A stretch of 64,000 nt of DNA from Trichuris trichiura (Eukaryota > Nematoda > Enoplea > Trichinellida > Trichuridae). A program made the position numbers and the translations under genes. Below the pieces are notes generated by a model, which saw only the letters and a program-made list of their open reading frames with translations, searched no databases and had not been told where the DNA came from. Of this stretch, positions 39,301 through 51,300 are shown piece after piece. Position 1 is the stretch's first letter. Every line of letters starts with the position of its first letter. The stretch covers positions 496,001 to 560,000 of the forward strand of contig JBAJFE010000029.1 in assembly GCA_037903355.1 (NCBI GenBank). The letters run 5' to 3'.

Positions 39301-39585
39301 AAATGAATGCCATAATTTAAAAGCATATTCAGACGTGGAGATACATTCGGACAAGGGAGTTCATGCTGGCCAACTCTGTCTCCTCAGAACTTATAGTCAT
39401 GTAAATTAACGACACTAAAAATTTTTGTTTTCTGATAATCGATTTACAGAACTATGCCTGTTCCAAGAAAAGGTGATTGCGACTACGGACTGTATATGGT
39501 TTGGTTGGACCTACTTTCCAGAGACTTCCCTACCGTACTGCTGGTGCGCGGTAACCAGCAGTCCGTCTTGACATTTTATTCATAA
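33380..39585 (+). CDS. SLC12 cation-chloride cotransporter, NKCC type
   Basis: Twenty-three exons join in phase to 1014 residues: 33380-33522, 33575-33704, 33751-33852, 35748-35823, 35883-35978, 36028-36167, 36214-36327, 36374-36485, 36549-36673, 36720-36917, 36967-37074, 37122-37395, 37440-37595, 37834-37933, 37987-38242, 38297-38403, 38461-38615, 38675-38839, 38899-39016, 39068-39151, 39205-39286, 39333-39400, 39450-39585. The protein moves sodium, potassium and chloride together across the plasma membrane, setting cell chloride and volume. Family marks: RPTLDELRE and KLGWIQGVL before helix 1, [88 protein letters not shown], and the end motif [15 protein letters not shown]. The last match fixes the stop. 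The first exon, its ATG and the intron at 33523-33574 are the least certain part. A 1.9 kb third intron contrasts with the 44-63 bp introns elsewhere. No clear RFxV kinase-docking motif is visible in the N terminus. Confidence 0.95.
33853..35747 (+). other. Large third intron of the SLC12 gene
   Basis: A 1.9 kb intron between GVL and IRCILCIFG. Nothing coding was recognised inside. Frames such as 34974-35201 minus have no features. Its length makes it the likeliest place in this gene for regulatory sequence. Confidence 0.6.
39575..39580 (-). terminator. Candidate poly(A) signal of topoisomerase II
   Basis: TTTATT on the plus strand reads AATAAA on the minus strand, 186 bases past the topoisomerase stop. 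It falls within the last codons of SLC12 (the Phe-Tyr-Ser end). If used, the two mRNAs overlap at their 3' ends. No closer exact hexamer was seen on the minus strand. Confidence 0.4.
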
Positions 39586-39641
39586 AATTATGAATACTAA
39601 AATACAATCTTACAACAAGAAAAAGGTTTTACGATATTTAA

Positions 39642-39647
39642 AATAAA
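39642..39647 (+). terminator. Poly(A) signal of the SLC12 gene
   Basis: AATAAA on the plus strand 57 bases after the SLC12 stop codon. It lies inside the 180 bp that separates SLC12 from the convergent topoisomerase II stop codon. Confidence 0.55.
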
Positions 39648-39765
39648 TTAAAAGTTACTTGTTGAGAAGGTAATATTTCGTTGCCAACAGTGAAATGGTA
39701 ACGAAATTAAACGGAGAACAATTCATGGAAAAAGAATAACAAAGCATTCCAAAATCGTTAAAACA

Positions 39766-42700
39766 CTAAATGCTATCATTATCGTCTGAAATGACAAGTA
39801 CTGAACTGTCTTTCTTATCAAAACGCCAGTGCGTAGAAGCAACCTTTCGATTTGTAGAAGTTGATGCTTCTGGCGAAGCATCGCGCTCGTCTCCTAGCCA
39901 TTCCATGATGGACATTTTTGGTTTCTTACATCTGCCGGGAAACTCGGCAGTTGTGACAGGCCGTCTTGCTGTATCAGTTTTCTTTGAAAATTGATCGCTA
40001 TTTTTGGAGACTTTGCGGGACAGATCTTTTTTCATCGTTTTATGAGTTTTTTCCTTGAGCAACTTTGGGGTGGAACCCCAGTCAGCCTGAAAGAACAAAG
40101 GTCGATTCAATTTTTACGAAAATGCGAACAGCGGAAACGGCCTACTTTTCCTGCGCGGTCATTATCATCACTAGTTAAGTCGATGAAAGTTGAGAATTCA
40201 TTCTTTAAGCCAGTATTTCCTTTATTATGGAAGCTTGAAAGTCTGGCAATTTTGGGCACATGAGCAGCTTCGCTTAAAATTCTTTTACCGCTCTAGAAAA
40301 AAAGCACTTCAATGGGGTTGGTCAAGTTGACCACTTTTCCTGGCAAACGCAAAAGGATGAGTAAGAAGAGCGCGGCACCCAATTTAATGAGGAACAACTT
40401 ATCACAGTGTAACTTCTTGATTTCTGGTAAATCGAAATACCCCTACCGTAAAGGTGTAGTATAATATCTATTAATACATTTTAAAGTCGATACAGAGAAA
40501 CATTCTTAGTGATGTAAACGTGGAAAATTACAGTGCATCGAACAATGTCATGGATTAGAACGTACTTGAATTTCACGTATTAATAGTTAGGCTGCTTTAT
40601 TTATCCTGTTACTTCAAGCCCAATCTCGACTCCTTCTAAGAAACGAAAACTTTCTCTTTGTCATTTACTTGAAGATCATTATCACTGGGGTAATTGTTTG
40701 AAAACGACAACGGAAAACTATAACAATTCTTATACGTTTATGAAAAATGGAAGTTAGAAAAAAACCCTCAGGATCACGTGTATGCATCGAAGTAAAACTC
40801 TACAGACATGTTCTGAAAATGTTTGACATATGAAAAACAAAGCAGAGGTAAAAATAACTATTAAGCTAATCAACAGTGGGACTTTCAAACTATTCTCTCA
40901 TTGAACAAAGCACAGCGAAATAGCTGTGAACTGAAGATGCAGAAATAGGCAGCAACAAAAATTGTGCATTGAATTTTGTTGGACAAATTAAAATTTTATT
41001 GGCGGCTATTTACCTTTATGATCTGCTTCATTTCAAGCAAACCCTCTGCTTTGAAGCTTAAGACGTCAAGACTAATCTTGTAACTGACTTTTGCAACAAC
41101 ACTACTAATAATCGCCGAGCATTTTAAAAGAAATACTGTGAATGCTAAAACCTCAAGTAAGTTTCTATAAACGACGCAAAAAGTTATTTATTGCACACTC
41201 CCTACATTTCGAATCCAATTAACTGCAAACAAATATTTTAAATATTCTACAACTAAGCTTAGCTGAAAATTGCTAACTTTTGCAGCACGTCTTACGCCTA
41301 CAACCATGCCTTCTATAATGTTCGAAGGTAGACTGCTTACCACGTCCGCGCTGCTATCGCTTGTGCCGGAATTCGTGAGCTCTGTGTCTGTAACTGCGTC
41401 TATAGGTTTTAGAAATCTTCGGATTCCTGCAAAAAACATCAATAATTTATTACTGTAGCCTTCCGGAAGGCTAGCTGCTTTACCTGATCCAATAGGCCGT
41501 GATTTTGACTTTTCATCCAATCCAATATTTTCACTTGGTTTAGTATAAGGAACTGCATCGTGAGGCTTACCTGTACTTATCCAATCAGTAATAGACTTTG
41601 AGCTGTGAGCACTGCCTGTAAAAGATGATCATCAATATGGGTACACTTTCCCCAGATGTAGATTGAACATACCTGATACTGTTATCTGATTTCTGAATGG
41701 AGATTTCTTAGCAGGAGACAAATATTTATTCTTCACCTTTGAAGCGGCACTACGTTTGCACAGCTTATCTAAGGCAATCTTGTCTCCTGTTACCTTAGCG
41801 GTTTTCTGAAAAATAGTTTTGCTTATGAAGTGCTCAGTACAATTACAATATTAATACACTAACAATTGCCCGTTGCCTCATTTTAGCTTGCAGCGCCTTT
41901 TCAGCCTTCTGTCGGAATTCCTGCGTTACAACTGGCATCAGAGGAACTCCATTCTCGGATGACAATATCTGCTTCTGTTGAACACTGCTGCCCTGTTTCC
42001 AGTGAGCCTTATTTTCATTGAATGACATTTTGGCGTCTTCCTTTTCTCGCTTTTCTTGTTTATCCAGTTCTGACAAAAACAACTCAAGGTCTTCGTTCCA
42101 TAAATCTTTTGGACTTTTCTGCTTTAGATCATGTAGTTCTTTGAACTTCTGGCTACGTTCCGCAAGTAGCTTATCCTTTTCTTCTTCGGAAAACTTTAAA
42201 ACAGCCATTGAAAGCAGATAATCAAAATCGCTAAGGCGAGTGCTTTCTGAATCAGCTGCTATGTTCTCGGAATTTTCCTCGGCTGTGTCGGCTTCCTAGT
42301 AATATTTAAACGTTAAGAGCACACTCAGCAAGCATCTGTCTCACAACTTGCTTGTTTCGCCTGCTGTTGCTTCCACTTATGCAGAGGATCAGGGTCGTAG
42401 TGCCGATCGATCAGCTGATCAACGATAACTTTCTTTTTCATGTTTTCAATCTTTATTATCCCTTCTATTTTCTCCATAACAAATCGCGCCTGATTTTCAA
42501 GGCGTTTTGCTTGCGCCGTAAGGAGACCAATCAGATGAGCCTTGCGTTTCGCGTACATGGACAAACGAACAGTGTAAAATTCCTTTAAGATATCTTCAGC
42601 ATTTTCAAACCTCCGCAAACAACCTTCGGCATCAAAAAGTACCTGCAAGAACGAAAGTAACCATTAAAGGAGAAAGAAGAAAAGGTCACCATTGAAGAGA

Positions 42701-45700
42701 TGCTAATGGAACTTTGAAGCTTGAATACTGCGTGCACGTTTTGCAGCACAGATTCCATATTTTCAGGTTTCACTTTCACCACGAACCGAACGGTAGTGTC
42801 AGTATGATACTCTTTAAAATCGGTGATTAAAGGTTGTTTCAATTCGCTGCCGTAGAGCATTGGTTCCAACACGGACTCTTTGTAAGTTTGCGTCCACGTG
42901 CCTATTGGCAGTTCAGTTATCTCAATGGTGTTAGGACTGATTCGAGCGACGTTTCCGAAACAGACGAAACGTTCTGGGCTCACTTGTTCAATTACCCCTC
43001 GGAAATTCTTGTACCACGGTTTCTAAGATCTAAGCAAATTGAAGTACACTTCAATCAGCTATCTGTCATACCATAGGATTCGGCTCCTCATTGTTCAACA
43101 TACGTCTGATATTGTCTACCAATTCTCTTGGATTGTAGTTTGGAACTTTTGTCGACCAGCCTGTTCCGATCCCTTCGGCGCCATTAATCAGTACCGTAGG
43201 CAGTATTGGACAATACCATTCAGGCTCAATTCTTTGGTTGTCATCAAACAGAAAGTTAAGACAAGGAATGTCTGACTCATGAAACAGCGCTCTCGTTACT
43301 GGGCTGCAAAAGTACACAAAAGCTTATGAGAAATTCTATCCGTGCACTAAAGAATACTATCACGTAGATAAAAAAAACTTAAGGAAATCCTCTTGTTACA
43401 AAAATTGGACCAAAGAAAGCAAACTCGCACTTACTTAAGCATAGTGAAAATATATCTTGCACTAGCAGCATCCTTGCCACCTTGCAAACGAGTACCGAAT
43501 TGGCCAACAGGCAGCAGTAGGTTAACGTTGTTGCTGCCCACAAAGTCGTGCGCCAAATTTATAATAGTTCCCATAAGGCTTGCTTCGCCGTGATGATAAG
43601 CGGAAGTTTCGGCAACTGAACCGGCCAACTGAGCCACTTTCACTTCTCGCTTGTCGTTACGCTTGAAGCAAGTGAACATTACTTTTCTTTGACCAGGCTT
43701 TAAACCATCGACTAAAGAAGGGATGCTTCTTTCATTGTCCATGTTACTAAACAATATCAGCTCTTTGTCCACGAAGTCTTTAAAACTTACAGCTTTCGTA
43801 TTTTTTCCGTATAGGTATGCCTAAAGTGACATCAGCTCAAACAATAGAATCTTGTAGGTATGGACGCCAACACTAACTTCAGGAACATTATCCAAGCGCT
43901 GACGTTTCCGTTTTATCATCCAACCAGACAACCATTCTTTACGGTCTTCCACTTTCTTTTTGCTAAAAGCCAGATCTAAGGCGCAATCATCTTCGTTACC
44001 GGCATAGTGGAAGCGAATGCGATGCCGGTACATATCACTAAAGTACTCTTTTGCTTCCTTTGCTGTCGATGTACCCAAACCTGTCGTCAGAGCAATGTTA
44101 TTGCATTGAATAGCTTTTAATTACTTTTTTTACCTTTGTAGTACTTAATCTTCCAGCTGTACCAATTATGAGTTTGCGCTTTCCATTCCTCATACTCAGG
44201 GAGGCTGAAGAAAGCTTTTATCTCCTTTCCTTTAGATACCTTAACTATTGGAGTGATAAATTCTTCAAGAAAATTCTGCCGGATAAGCGAGGGCCAATTA
44301 TGGTGAATGAAATTGATGACAAGTCCTTTTATATGGGATCCATCTTGGTCTTGATCTGCCATGATCATAACTTTCCCATATCTAAGCGAGCGCAACTCTT
44401 CGACAGTTTCGTACTTCCGCTTATATTGCAAGCCAATGATCTTCAGGATATTAGTGATTTCTTCATTTTTACAAATCTAAGCGAATACTAAATAACAAAT
44501 GCTCTATTGATCATCTAAACAAACCTGTGCATGTGTTGCTTCTCGAACGTTGAGCATTTTACCTTTCAAAGGAAAAACGCCGTAGTAGTCGCGACCAACT
44601 ACACTGAAACCGGACACAGCGAGAGTTTTAGCCGAATCACCTTCGGTTAAAATTAACGTGCAGGAATGAGAATTCTTTGTACCCGCCTCGTTAGCATCTT
44701 CCAATTTAGGAATACCTTTGAGCTTAGAGTGCTTTGAGTTACTGCACTGACTATTTAGCTGATTCTAAAATAAACGTACAAGTAACATGAGTGCCTCGCT
44801 GCGGCTATTGACGCACAAGCGCTTTGAACTTAAGCCATTGAGTAACGCATTCCAAAATTCCACATTTAACCACCTGACCCAAAAACTTCTCACTCGGTGT
44901 ACATTTCGAACCAAAACTTTTCACTGGTAAGGTCATGTTTTCCTTCGTTTGGGAATCAAATGTTGGATTTTCGATTAAACAATTCACAAAAATCCAGAGG
45001 TGATTCTTTACCTGCAAACATACGAAAAGAGGGAATTCAGTAGAAATATTAATAATTCAACTGAAATGAGACTAACTTGAAACGGCTTTACATTGAAACC
45101 GGACTTCTTCACGTCCTTCTTTATAACTTCTACCACTTTCGCCACAACCCCCTCCAAAGCATGATCGATATGGCGACCACCCTGAAACATTTACTCTCTA
45201 CTTGTTTATTGTGTATATGTATATATGCTGCTTAAATTGCATCTTTTATTCCTCTTCCAATTTACATAAATTCTGGCTTATGTAAATCGGTTTTATATAG
45301 GTCCTATATAACACTGATCGGAGAATAACACCTCCTCCACCACCTCACTGACGACAGAACTAGAGCGTTCCGAAAGCTTTGAACATTAAAAAAGTTGAGT
45401 GCGTTGATATCTGTACATTTTCTTAATAACGGCTCATCCATCCGTTGGTAGAGCAGTTGTTTTAGTTTAATTACAGATAACAGCACAACAAAAAACGGGA
45501 AAAGCCGTAGAAAACCTTACAACCATGAAACAGCCCGTTACAAAAATTTACACGAAAGTACATATCAACATCTGCCTATGAGTAAGTGAACTACTTAAAA
45601 GGTGATGGATGCCAGTCTTCGAAAAACATTTTGCAATACATTTTTGCGGGGTTTATGAACAGTTACTTTTAGTAGAAGCATAAAAGACCAATTGCAGAAA

Positions 45701-46959
45701 ATGGAACAGCTGAAAATTAACGCAATTAGCATAACCACTAACCTTCGTCGTGGCAATGCTGTTGACAAAGCTAACTTGCTGAAATCCTTTGTCAGATACC
45801 GTAACAGCCAATTCCCATCTTGGATTACATTGTTCGTAGACGATCTTCAATGGTTGCTGATTCTCATCTAGCCGATTTTTCGTGTATAGGTCAATGTAGT
45901 CACGAAAGCCACTTACCTAAAATCAATCTACCGATAATTTTTAACCTTATTCAAATATTGAACTCGGGAAATTACATGCAGCCGCTTTCCGTTGAGGTAT
46001 ACTTTTACCCCTTTTGTTGAACCAGCCACATCATAGGCACGCCGAGACATAAGAGCTACAATATCATTGTCCAGTGCAGACATACCAAATTTGGCCAAAT
46101 CAGGGATAAATTTCACACACGTATAATCTGCCTGAGAGCAAGAGACTACAGTGGGATTAGAAGCCTTCTGCATGTTATCCTCCCACGTCTGTATCGAAGG
46201 AATATCGCATCGGTGCTAGTACAATGCCAACTGATTGTCTCACCTGCTTGAAAAACTTTCCATATTCACGACAGGAAGTTTCCACAGTGAATTTCCTACT
46301 AAATATATTGCACAATTTTGCACCATATCCGTTTCGACCACCTGGAAAACAACTGTTGGCATCATAGCAGTTGAGCATAGATAATTCACCAGTCACTTTC
46401 TTCTCGGAATCATCGTAATTGGAAGACGTAAGCAGAGTACCGAAAATAAGAGTTGGAACGTACATTTTCTCCACCTTGTGTTCAACGACCGGAATGCCGC
46501 GACCGTCGTTCCAAACAGAAATCTCGTTTGTATTCCTACAAAACGGTAAGAAACACTTAAGACCATTGACAATGTTGATCGATTGCTCACTGATTAATGG
46601 TAACTCTAATACATGTCATCGTAGGATCTCGTTGCTTGTTATCAGCTGCATTAACAAGTATCTCATCGAATATCTTATACAGCCCAGGAACGTAGGTTAC
46701 TTCACGCTGTACCATTTTGTCGAGGTTGGAATCAACCACCCACATAATCTAAACGCATACAAATTGGTCCAATACCTTTTCTCAAGCATAGCATCTTACG
46801 TACTTCTCTGTGCAGCTCAACAGACCCAATGTAAGTATCAGGGCGAATAAGTACATGCTCAAGCTGCGTCTTCTTTTGATAAGTCTCCTCTATAGTTGCT
46901 TCACGCCTTTGTCTTCCGGGAAAATTTTCAAATGGGATAAGGATGTCCGAATTTGCCAT
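39766..46959 (-). CDS. TOP2: DNA topoisomerase II
   Basis: Twenty-one minus-strand exons join in phase to 1508 residues: 46804-46959, 46591-46748, 46390-46535, 46244-46341, 45976-46188, 45743-45916, 45077-45181, 44817-45011, 44525-44764, 44134-44476, 43878-44080, 43435-43820, 43072-43303, 42690-43022, 42345-42642, 41864-42291, 41673-41805, 41484-41615, 41341-41426, 40146-40292, 39766-40086. The enzyme passes one DNA duplex through a break in another using ATP. The ATPase part shows NAADNKQRD, GRNGYGAKLCNIFS and the QTKEN loop. The TOPRIM part shows LTEGDSA (near 456) and DQDQDG (near 536). The cleavage part shows AGSVAETSAYHHGE with the catalytic tyrosine near 752. Exons 16-21 form the basic/acidic disordered tail, whose exact splice sites are less certain than the core. 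The tail holds VLVISDDND at the end and FIDLTSDDND near 1388. Typical length of the family is about 1500. Confidence 0.96.
45345..45485 (+). repeat. Half-copy of the 14 kb fold-back family inside a topoisomerase II intron
   Basis: GGCTCATCCATCCGTTGGTA at 45430-45449 matches the right arm of the 14 kb fold-back (TGCTCATCCATCCGTTGGTA), as do a CGAAAGCT box at 45371-45378, CTTAATAA just before, and GTTTAATTACAGA after. It sits in the 561 bp intron between topoisomerase exons 6 and 7, the longest intron of the conserved core of that gene, in inverse orientation to transcription. No left arm is seen. Confidence 0.65.
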
Positions 46960-47866
46960 GCCTGCTGCTAACCACTGCAGCTGTTAGACGAACGCAAACC
47001 TGTTTTGAACAACAAAAACCAAATTTAGGAGTCGTTAAACCAGAAAATCCGTAAGGAACAGATCTGTGAAAACGCAGCTTAAACCTTCAAAGCTATGAAA
47101 CACTATTAAACAAAATTTTCTTTAGCCAATGTGTTGATTCTTTTAATAACACTTCCATGCAAACAAAGCCAGGCACAAAACACTAGCAGTCCATTGACAT
47201 GATAATCGTTCATTTTGCGCGCTATATAAAACATTTTTTAAGACCATGCTGCTCATGGACGGGGAATAGCCTACAAATAATGCGCAGTACCTTACCGCTT
47301 CCAAAAATAAGTTGAAATGTTTAAGGAAAGAGAAACCGAAAGAAAACAGCAAAAGAATTCCAGTTGACCACGTCTACCGTACAACGATAGTCAGGTTAGA
47401 CGACACTACATTCTGTCTAAATTAAATGATGGCATTGAGAAAGTTCCATTCTCACTTCATAGGAAATTTTCTTAGAGGAATTTGTTTTAATTCAACACTT
47501 AAGAACCTGCTGCCTCTCGCAAGGAATCATCATCGTTAACATCTGCCAAACGCACTTCGGTTTTAGCCGCCTCTGTCCACTGCGTTTGTTCACCGTTGTT
47601 CAAGGTTTTTTGGACTGTGAAGTTTGTGCGTCATCGATTCCTTGAGCAGACAACAAGCCAGCACGAAACGGGCTGATAACAGGACTTGTTCCTATCCTGA
47701 AAGTTTCATAACAACTTTTGTGCACTTCAATAAAACGATTTATTCCGTAGTAAAATTACAGTAAATCCGACAGGCCCGTTAGAAAGGGTTAAAGTATTAA
47801 CTTACAGTTTTATGTTTAAGGTTTTTTGATTTGAACTTTTGTAAAACTTAGAAACAGTAAGATTAT
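46960..47866. other. Topoisomerase II promoter region and upstream flank
   Basis: About 0.9 kb between the topoisomerase start and the left LTR of the BEL element. On the minus strand, 47696 to 47499 reads as protein-like sequence in two successive frames (GTSPVISPFRAGLLSAQG, then EVRLADVNDDDSLREAAG and a stop) after a CAG acceptor-like site. A frame change is needed and no intron sites explain it. It could be a decayed last exon or chance. Confidence 0.35.
47862..47866. repeat. Left target-site duplication ATTAT
   Basis: ATTAT precedes the left LTR, and the same five bases follow the right LTR at 53468-53472. Five bases is the usual duplication size for BEL/Pao integration. Confidence 0.9.
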
Positions 47867-48279
47867 TGTCGTTGCTTGATCGAAAGCGCAAACTTGTACT
47901 TCCGCATTCCTTTCTCGGAGCAAACGATACATCATTCCCGTGCTCCTGTCAGTCTCCCGCCGTGGGCGCGCCCTTATACGCATTTGGTGAACAACGTGGG
48001 CTTGCGCGCACATTTCCGGTTTTTGAATCCGGTTTTTACCGATGACAAATGTTCAATGTTTCCAAGGCTGCCCGGATACCAGGCCCGTCTTTATTCTTTC
48101 CCGTTACCGTTACGCGTGCGGCCGTATCTCAGTCCGTTTCGCTCTGCCCCTCCGTTGTCGTCACCGTTCCGTTACTTCCGTACCGTTGTACATTTGTGTT
48201 TACCTTTGTATAGCTGCCGTTCATTATTATTAAACGGCGTCGTTGCTGAGAATCCGAGTTTTCTGACGCAGCAACGACA
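47867..48279 (+). repeat. Left LTR of the BEL element
   Basis: 413 bp, TGTCGTTGC...GCAACGACA. It differs from the right LTR at one base as far as can be read. ATTAAA at 48229-48234 is a possible poly(A) signal in the TTATTATTAAACGG stretch. It lies about 0.9 kb upstream of the topoisomerase II start, pointing away from it. Open frames across it on either strand are duplicated in the other LTR and are not genes. Confidence 0.97.
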
Positions 48280-48281
48280 TA

Positions 48282-48298
48282 TGGTCCTCCTTTGCGGA
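48282..48298 (+). promoter_or_regulatory. Primer-binding site of the BEL element
   Basis: TGGTCCTCCTTTGCGGA begins two bases after the left LTR. TGG is the complement of the tRNA 3' CCA, as needed for minus-strand priming. The priming tRNA was not identified: the complement would end GGAGGACCA. Confidence 0.7.
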
Positions 48299-48310
48299 TA
48301 ATTTGAAATC

Positions 48311-51300
48311 ATGCCCCGTTCTCGTTCCGTGCATCCGAGAGAATCACGGACTGCCGTCAGCTCTCCTGTCGTTTCTAGTGAGAACGGTAGGAGCACAAGG
48401 GAAGAGTTAGCACGCATGTGCGAGCTCCTAAGCAATCTCACAGAGAAGCTGGACCGCATAGCACTTGGGCCGGTGCCGAGTAGTCGTCATGAAGAACCAA
48501 TTTCACGGCAGACCGCTGATAACGCTACCGTTATTGGAACAGCAGAAAGCAAAGTTTTCAGCGCTGGCGGCGCTTCAGTTCAAGTCGATCAGACGTGGTT
48601 CTGCCCGATTACGTCTAATACACCCAGCGGTGGGCATGGTCCGAACCCATGGCTGCAGAAACTTGTGCCAGCAGCTAACATCGAAATATTCGATGGGGAC
48701 CCAAAGAGTTGGCCCCGTTTTATAGCTGGCTTCAAGTCGATGGTTCACGATACATTATCCTCCGATGTAGACCGCCTGGCCGTATTGGCGCAATTACTGT
48801 CCCCTCGCCTTCGTGAAGGTTTTGCAGGAATGTTGTCTACGCCAACGATGTACCGTGAAGTGCTACAAGAGCTGCAGAATCTATATGGCGACCCAGCGAC
48901 CGCCGTCCAGTCTCATGCCCTGGCTTTGACCGGCATAGAACCTCTACGGTCAGAGTCTTTAACAGAGATGGAGCGGTTCTATTTACAAGTGAATGGGCCG
49001 GTCACTGTACTGGAAACGAATCAGCGTCATCATGAGTTGAATTCTGTCGTCTTGGTTAGCCAGGTTTCCAGTAAGTTAACTCGAAACCTACGAGAGAAAT
49101 GGGCACATCAGGTCCGCTTGCGCTCGCCCGAGGCATTAAATCTCCGCCATTTCGTCAACTGGTTCAAGGAATTGGTGATAGAGAAGCGTCTGTTAAGCAG
49201 CTTCGCAAATCACGAACAGAACGTCATGACAACAGCGCAGTCTGGGAGGCGCCGGGGAGCTCCTAAAATGATGACGGAGTCAAAAGGCGTTAGGACGACC
49301 GCTGTATCGCCGTTGCGTCAATGTATTGCCTGCGACGCGGATTTTCACGGTATCACTTGTTGTCCCGCGTTCCTGGGAATGAACATAACCGAGCGTCTGG
49401 CAGTTGTTCGCAGTGGCCGACTGTGTATCCGTTGCCTCAAGCCAGGTCATGTAAAACAGAACTGCAGGTCAGTGAAAAGGTGCTCAGTGACCGGGTGCAG
49501 AGGGTCCCACCATCCGCTCCTTCATGGGGCACCTCGCATGTACCCAGTCAACTCGGCTAACGGAGATTCGCCTTCCGGAGAAAACCAAGAGCGGGTCAAC
49601 GCGTCAGTCCACTCTGCCGCGGTGAGTATTCAAGCAAACAGTTATCACGTTCTTTGTGCTGTGGTACCGGTAAAGGTGTCCTTTGGTTCTAATGCGTGTC
49701 GTACTTTCGCTCTACTGGACAGCGGAGCAGAAGTATCTGTCATGTCGGAAACGTTGTCGAGAAGACTGAAAATGACCGGCCTGAAGCGGTCGCTCAATAT
49801 CCGCACGATCAGTGGAGTATCACAAGTAACCGCAGTCGAATCTGAATGTGTCATTTCCGCCGAAGACGAATCTAACTCCTTCCATGTGGATCCAGTCATC
49901 GTGGTATCAAAGCTGAATTTGGCTCTGCGTTGCTCTTCCCGAAAAGATATCAAATCCAAGTGGATGCATCTAGCTGATCTCCCACTTTATGACGTAACTG
50001 ACGAAGGCGTCGAGTTACTAATCGGAATGAATGTCCCTCTAGCCCATCGTCATTACGACATAAGAACTCCGCCATCCGGTTCCTACGGGCCCGTCGGTGT
50101 CAGAACTCCCTTCGGGTGGACAGTAGTCGGACGAGTGCCTGCCATAGAGCAGTGCCTCGAACCAGGCGTTGGTCATGTCAGCATTATGCGTCATCAGTGC
50201 ACGCCCGTCTCTGGGACTGACCAACTGAAACGGGAGATCGAGCGTTTTTGGGCCATTGAATCCTATGGTCACCCAGTCAAGGAGAGGCTCTCGCCAGAGG
50301 ACGAAGTAGCGATCGACATGCTGCACCGTTCGACCCGGTTTACAAACGGCCGATATGAAGTGGGAATGTTGTGGAAGTCGCCACAAATCACGCTGCCCGA
50401 CAACAGGGCCGTGATATTGCGCCGGTTCTATAGGTCCGAACGCCGACTGATAAAGGAACCTTGGCTAGCCAAGGCGTATACGGAAGCGATGGAGGAATCC
50501 ATGCGGCTCGGTCATGTCGAAAAAGTTGACGAAAATGCACCAGATAGCAACGCGGGTCGAACTTGGTTCTTGCCTCATCATGCCGTAATCCCTGCGCAGA
50601 AACCCGGAAAGATCCGTGTCGTCTTTGATGCTTCCGCTCGTTACAAAGGCGTATCGCTAAATGACTGCTTACTTAAAGGCCCGGATTTGTTGGTAGAATT
50701 AACCGGCTTGTTGTTGCGATTCCGACGGGGCAAGGTGCCACTTTCGGCCGACATCGAAAAAATGTACCACCAGGTTGAAGTCCCGCTCACAGACCGTTCG
50801 GCATTGCAATTCTTTTGGAGAACCCCCGGATCAAGAAAGTCCCCAGAAGTCTACCGAATGCGAGTGCACGTATTCGGTGTCACGTGTTCTCCTACCTGTT
50901 GCATGTACGCTTTACGCCAAGCGGCGGAGACTCATCGGAAGGAATACCCGCTGGCCGCAGACCGAATTTTGCGTAACATGTATGTCGACAATTTACTCGA
51001 CTCTGTTGATACCGTACAGGAAGCGCGGCAAATGTACCAACAGCTCGTGACAATACTAGGTGCCTCAGGCTTTCGACTGAGACGGTGGGCCTCTACTGCT
51101 CGAGAGTTGCTTGAGAGCATTCCGACGAGCGAAAGGGCGAACCAACTAATCAGCTTAACCGGAGAAGCGTTAGGAACCGAGAAAGTTTTGGGCCTCATAT
51201 GGGATTGTGAAAGAGACGCCTTTTCTTTTAACTGGTCGAAACCAGATCCCTGCCCCCAAACGAAAAGACAGCTCCTGAGCATGGCGGCACGCACGTATGA

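Noticed and set aside
41188..41340. Continuation of topoisomerase II exon 19 past 41341 to a stop at 41188
   Set aside because: A GTAAGC donor at 41340 in phase 0 connects to exons 20 and 21, which encode acidic tail sequence typical of the enzyme. The read-through end looks like intron, though a shorter isoform is possible.
47816..48301. Open frames across the left LTR, repeated across the right LTR
   Set aside because: They are present in both LTRs because the LTRs are duplicates; no viral or cellular domain; LTR sequence explains them.
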